64,000 nucleotides of DNA from Toxoplasma gondii ME49 (Eukaryota; Apicomplexa; Conoidasida; Eucoccidiorida; Sarcocystidae), in contig NC_031470.1 in the NCBI RefSeq assembly GCF_000006565.2, positions 174,994 to 238,993 on the forward strand. Direction: 5' to 3'. Shown here in pieces: positions 59,346 to 64,000 of the stretch. The position numbers and the translations under genes were made by a program. The stretch's first letter is position 1, and each line of letters starts with the position of its first letter. The notes under the pieces are model-generated. The model ran no database searches. It had not been told where the DNA came from and saw only the letters and a list, made by a program, of their open reading frames with translations.

Positions 59346-61455
59346 CGCGCCGGAAAAAAAGGAGAAACACTCACAAATAATGCGAAGTAAAAATTGTTCG
59401 CGACCTAGGTAACCTGACACACACACGGGGTAACGCTCGGTAGCCGGCACATCTTGAGCCGCTTGGTTTCCAGGATACAAGTTCCATTGCGCTTTCCACG
59501 GCATTCGTGTTAAGCGCGGTACTTGAAGTGGTGTCCGGTGAACTTTTCAGAAAACAGTATCACTTTACCAGCAGGGCGAATACACCTTTGTAGCCACTCT
59601 TGTAGTCTACCAATTGAACGGCCACACTGTCGACAGCGGAACGAGAACATTTCTGTGGGATTAGTGGTTGATACCACCGAATCGCAGACGCGCCTGTCAC
59701 GTTCCCAGCCAACAAAGACGGGACACGATGCTGCGTTGCAGCCGTCGACAACACAGAGGCGTCGCTCTTCACAGTCCGTTTTGCCGACCGGTTTTCCTAG
59801 GGACTCTCGTGACAGGGAATTTCAAACAACGCGGGGGGAACTCGTGCCACGAGCAAGCCGTATAATTTCACATGTCGTTTTACGACACTATGTGTTAATC
59901 CGTGTTTCGAAACAGAAACTACTCCGGTGAGTCTGCTCTTCAGTTGTCCGTTGCCTTTTAAATCTGATGTTTTGTGGACGTCATAGACCCCCCGCGGCTG
60001 GTGCTGCTGCAAAAGTTGAGTCTCCGAGGGAACGCGCCCATTTAATGTGGGCTTTCCACTTTGCTGCTTGCTTCGCGCCTGCATGTCGAGAGTTTCACAG
60101 GCGCTCACTCACAGTATAATCTTAGAAAGTTGAAAAACTGTTCGCGACCTGGCGTGATCCAGTTCTGAACCTCTGCAAAGGCCGACGTGTTCGGAGGTTG
60201 TAAGACCGTTTCAGATTTTAGAGGGAGAATACACTTGAAGAAACAGTGACACTTTCCTTGTAGAAACACGGGGTCCAGGAAACAGCTCAGGACACCAGAA
60301 ACCTACCAGGTTTTTTCCCTCTTGTTTCGCTGCTACACACCTACGCAAATGCGGTTTCTACCAACTCGCAGAGGTGTTCAAATATGGCGCTAATTATAGA
60401 ACAGAGAAGACAGTTTCGCTGGGGTAGTGCTACTGGATCGATGAACCGTTTCTGAAGATACTGCGTCGCAGAGGGCACGGACACAGATCCAAAGTTCTAC
60501 GCCACCGCAGAACATACCTAAGAACCCTTTCCAGAAAATCCTAGAATTCTGGCCAGCCTCGACCGCTGTATTAAGTGGAAAAAGCGAGAAACCAGGTAGT
60601 GTATCGACGGTCTGGCTTATCTATGTAAATCGTGTTTGAACATCCTTCACCAGATACGGCGAGAGACCTGGATGTTTGTCATAGTTCCGTTTTTTGACCC
60701 ATCACATCTCAAGCTGGTCAAAGAAACACTGTGTGCTCTCCGGCACTACGACAGTGTATAAGCAAGCACTGATGTGCATGATGAGCACTCTGTGCCACGA
60801 GTAGAAGTGTCGGTTCTTCCGGGTGTCACAATGAAAACATTTTCATATGTTTCCATCGATACGCTTGTTGTGCAACGCGCACAAATGCGCATGAGTCGCT
60901 AAGCTGCAGTGCTTCCGAGAGGCGAGTGTCGGCTTCTAGTGGCGACCAGCTGCCGAAATCATAAGGGACGTGGCTGTCTGTATTTCATGACCGGAGTCAC
61001 GTTCAGTATCCTACGTACTCTACAGTCAGCAACCATCAACAACTTGGTCGTCTGTGAGTCGTAACGGGAGTCATACTCCCAAACCCTACGTGTTTCTATT
61101 GAGTCACTTCTGGACCCAGACAGAAGACGTGAATCTGAAAGCTGCCTTCCAGCTGAAGCCGCTGAATCCTTTCAAAGTTCTCTGCTGCCCGAAAAACGAG
61201 CGTCGCATTTGTTAACTGTGTTGTCTGGCCGTTTCACGCGCCTTTTCCGACTGACAAAACCGAGGGGGAGTCACGAATCAGTGGCAAAACCTTCCCAGGC
61301 GGCACTTCCGCCACGGCATGCAAGACTTTCAGTATCGCTGCTCCTCCTACCCCATCCAGACACGGATTTGCCCGCAATTTTACAGTGTCCTCCGCGCCTC
61401 ATCCCCGCTTTTTTCATCGGCACCCACGCAGACAGCCTCTGACGTGGATTCCGCG
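59346..61455. other. Convergent intergenic region
   Basis: 3' UTRs of the EGF gene (+) and the F-box gene (-). No gene recognised. If the donor at 61469 is used, small 3' exons of the F-box gene could lie here. Confidence 0.45.
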
Positions 61456-63797
61456 TTAGGTGTACTTACACCGTTTTTTGGGTCTCAGGATTTCGCCTTC
61501 GTGTTCCGCCATGTACCCCGCAGTCCAGAACCGTCCAAACATGCCGCCGATCCCCGCCATTTCGTCATCGTCATCTGCGCCTGCTTGCTGCTCCGTCACG
61601 TAGGTCGCGACCACCAGTTCGTTCATAAGCTCCGCGGACCGGAGTCTGAGTGCATCGCTTTCCCTTGATCGGCCGCATGCGCCAAAGTCGAGCAGCGCCG
61701 CGGGCGCACTCTGCAGCTCGCGCGCCGTCCACGCGTTGATCAGCGCTGGGTCGACCATCAAACCGGAGACCGGACAAACGAGGAAGCCGACGTCGGAGTC
61801 GGACGGAACCATGCGGTCGCAGCGAAGTCCGCAACAGTGGAACGCCCCCGAGTCCCGACACAGGTACAGCTCGAACTGCGGAATGCTCCAAATGTCGCAA
61901 GTGCGTCCGTGACAGACGTGACTCGCACTCGCCCTCGACTTCTCGAACGTCTCTGATGTCACTGACACCGCCGGTTCGTCTGCATGAGTTGATCCTTTAT
62001 CTGAGCGCACGGCCTCGCCCGCCGCCGTGCTTGCTCTCGCGCTCTTCTCAGCGGCTTCACCGTCGGCTGTGTGTGCAGAAAAGGCGGCGGAGTCGCTCCA
62101 AGAGGCTTTCCACAGGCGCAGCGCCTCGCTCAGAGACGCCGGCGGCGTCGCCGCAAAACGCCGCGCCGCCAACTGCGCCGGGTGCGCCAGGAGACTCGCG
62201 TCTGCAGACGTCGTGGTCGACTCGCCGCAGGCGGCTGCGGGCGAACTGCTGCGGTTTGCCGACTGCATGCGGGCAGGCGGTGACTCGGACAGAGCCGCGT
62301 GATCGACGGTGCCTTCCTGTCCGTGGCGCGGCGACGCAGACGTGGAGCAGGACGAAGTTTCGCGTCCGAACAGCAGCTCCACGAATTGGTCTTCGTCCAT
62401 CTCGGCGTCCCCGCAAGGTTCGCCTGCGCCCTCGTTCTCGCCTGGCCGCCTAGTCTCTTCCTCCTTTTTCTCTCCCCTTGTCTCTGGCGTCTCCGCTTTC
62501 ACTGTTTTGTCTCCACAACCTGAGTCGGTTCGCTCTCGCGCGCGGGCGTCCCCAGCTGCAGCCCCGGCGTCTCCGTTCGCAGCGCGACTTCTCTGCGGAT
62601 CCGTTCTGTCTCGGGGAAGCCTGGGAGATGAAACGCAGGGGTATTCGTCTCCGCAGCGACCCTCGGCGCCTCGCTCTCGGGGGTCGCCGCTTGAGGCCGC
62701 CGCCTCTCCCGATGCAGGCGACAGGCTGCTCTCCACGCGCGGTGACTTCCGCGCGTCGACTTCCTTCAACTCGCTCGGCTCTCCGTCGTCTGTGAAGAAC
62801 AGGTAGTCGCTCAGGGAGAACCCAGAAGCCGACGCGTTCCGCCGGTGGTCTCGCAGCGCCTCGCCGCCCACAGCCTTCACAAGACTCCTCGCCTCTGCTC
62901 CCTCGCCGACGCTGCGTCGCCCCCCGCTCTGTGCAAACGCGCTGCCGCCCATCTGACGATAACTCGGTGACCACCAAGGCACCGACTGCAGATGCGGCTG
63001 GGACCTCTCTCCTTGAACAGCGTGCACCGCCCCCCACAGTCGCCCCTCGTCCTTTTGCTTCTTCAGGAACGCTTGCTGATCTCGGAGGGCGTGGAGGCGT
63101 TGAAGGCGCTGGACGTGGCAGTGGGTGAGGAGCGCGGCGACGGCTCGCGGCGGCGGCGGAACGGGGAGAGAGAACAGCGATTCCTCCTTGTCAGTGCGAT
63201 CTTCTCGCGGCAAAGACTCCGCGTTCCGTACAGGCTCCACGCGCGTCTGCCGCTGTAGACTCAAGAGAGCCGCGCGGTCGCGGCCTAGACGCATGGCTGC
63301 CTCCATCTCCACGAAACAGATCTCTTCAGCTGCAGCTCTCGCCGCCGCCGCTTCTGCCTCTTCTCGCTCCCGCGCCTCAGCGAGTTCGCGACGACTCTGC
63401 CGCCCTCCCGCCCGAGAAGAAAACGAAGGATGTAGAGAAGACGAGAGACGAACAAAATCAGGGGAGGAAGACGAGTCAAGAGAGAGTCGTTCTCCAGAGG
63501 ACTGTGGGACAGGAGAACTGACAGAAGACACCCTTGAGTGGAGAGAGGCTGGAGAAGAGCGCGCTGCTTTCGAAGATTTCGCAGAGGAAGCCGGAGAAGA
63601 GACTGCAGGGGAGAACGCACTCGCGTAGAAGAACGTCCAGATGTAGGGCAGAAGCGCTAGACGACAGAAGCGACGCGAGACGAGAGGAATGGAGGCACCC
63701 ACTTCATCGAACGGTAGAAACAAAAGCATTTCGCAAAGAAGGTCGTCCGGCAAAGCGTCAATCGTGTTTTGCACGCGCCGACGCTTCCGTCGACACT
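61456..63797 (-). CDS. F-box protein with C-terminal cysteine cluster (5' end missing)
   Basis: An F-box is clear near the N-terminal end: LPDDLLCEMLLFLPFDEVG followed by SRRFCRLALLPYIW, the expected SKP1-binding helices of an SCF ubiquitin ligase receptor. No in-frame ATG opens the frame. A pyrimidine tract and CCAG before 63797 suggest an acceptor, so the first coding exon lies upstream, possibly beyond the window. The middle (about 400 residues) is Ser/Ala/Glu-rich and looks disordered. The C-terminus has a conserved-looking Cys/His cluster (about 61920-61760): CHGRTC, LCRDSGAFHCCGLRC and CPVSG, probably a zinc-binding substrate module, then an acidic stretch. The frame ends at 61456, but a strong donor (GTAAGTAC) at 61469 may continue it. 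About 780 residues are visible. Confidence 0.68.
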
Positions 63798-64000
63798 CTG
63801 GATCAGACAAAGGAGAGAACGAAGCACAGGAGGCAGAAAAGGAAGCAGAAATCGAAGCAGAGGAAGAAGAAAAAGAGGAGGACGAGGAGAGCGAAGACGA
63901 AGAGGAAGGGAAAGAGGAGGAAGATGAATCAACAGTGTTTTCTTGACTGGAGCATCGTCTGCGGTTAGCTTCGTTGGAGAGTGTGAGTTTCTGCAGCGTC

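Noticed and set aside
1..64000. CRISPR arrays, insertion sequences, rRNA, bacterial operons
   Set aside because: None seen; the repeats are microsatellites and coding low-complexity tracts in a eukaryotic genome.

Overview
The window is nuclear DNA of an apicomplexan coccidian of the Toxoplasma type (T. gondii, Hammondia or Neospora; I cannot separate these). The grounds are intron-rich genes with GT-AG introns, balanced base composition, many (TA)n microsatellites and TGCATGC-type palindromes, long Ser/Lys/Glu low-complexity tracts inside conserved proteins, and two EGF-repeat membrane proteins that look like microneme proteins. It is not bacterial, and I saw no operon, CRISPR array or insertion sequence. 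Gene models were built by hand: I looked for protein similarity, then required GT-AG junctions with matching phase. Six models close as complete multi-exon reading frames whose summed length is a multiple of three: two secreted paralogues, a PPM-like protein, an exonuclease, RPS10 and SRP72.

Layout from left to right. Positions 1-2978 (-) hold the 5' half of epsilon-tubulin, cut by the left edge. Positions 6066-8244 (+) and 10698-13264 (+) are tandem paralogues, A and B, of a secreted family I do not recognise, with a very small possible gene between them. Positions 15998-24035 (-) are a 12-exon PP2C/PPM-fold protein that has lost metal-binding residues, so it is a predicted pseudophosphatase. 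Positions 25682-33312 (+) are an 8-exon protein of about 1441 residues with a C-terminal DEDDy 3'-5' exonuclease domain. Position 36436 begins a tRNA-Gln(UUG). Positions 39501-41740 (+) are ribosomal protein S10. Positions 45881-51964 (-) are SRP72 in ten exons. Positions 54155-55567 (-) and 57672-59345 (+) are a divergent pair of EGF-like membrane paralogues. Positions 61456-63797 (-) are most of an F-box protein with a C-terminal cysteine cluster.

The housekeeping genes (TUBE1, tRNA-Gln, RPS10, SRP72) serve basal bodies, translation and co-translational export. The accessory content is two small secretory families, one tandem (A/B) and one inverted (EGF pair), plus the PPM-like protein. The best candidates for undescribed biology are the A/B family, the PPM pseudophosphatase and the Cys-cluster F-box protein. 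All functional statements are inferred from sequence.
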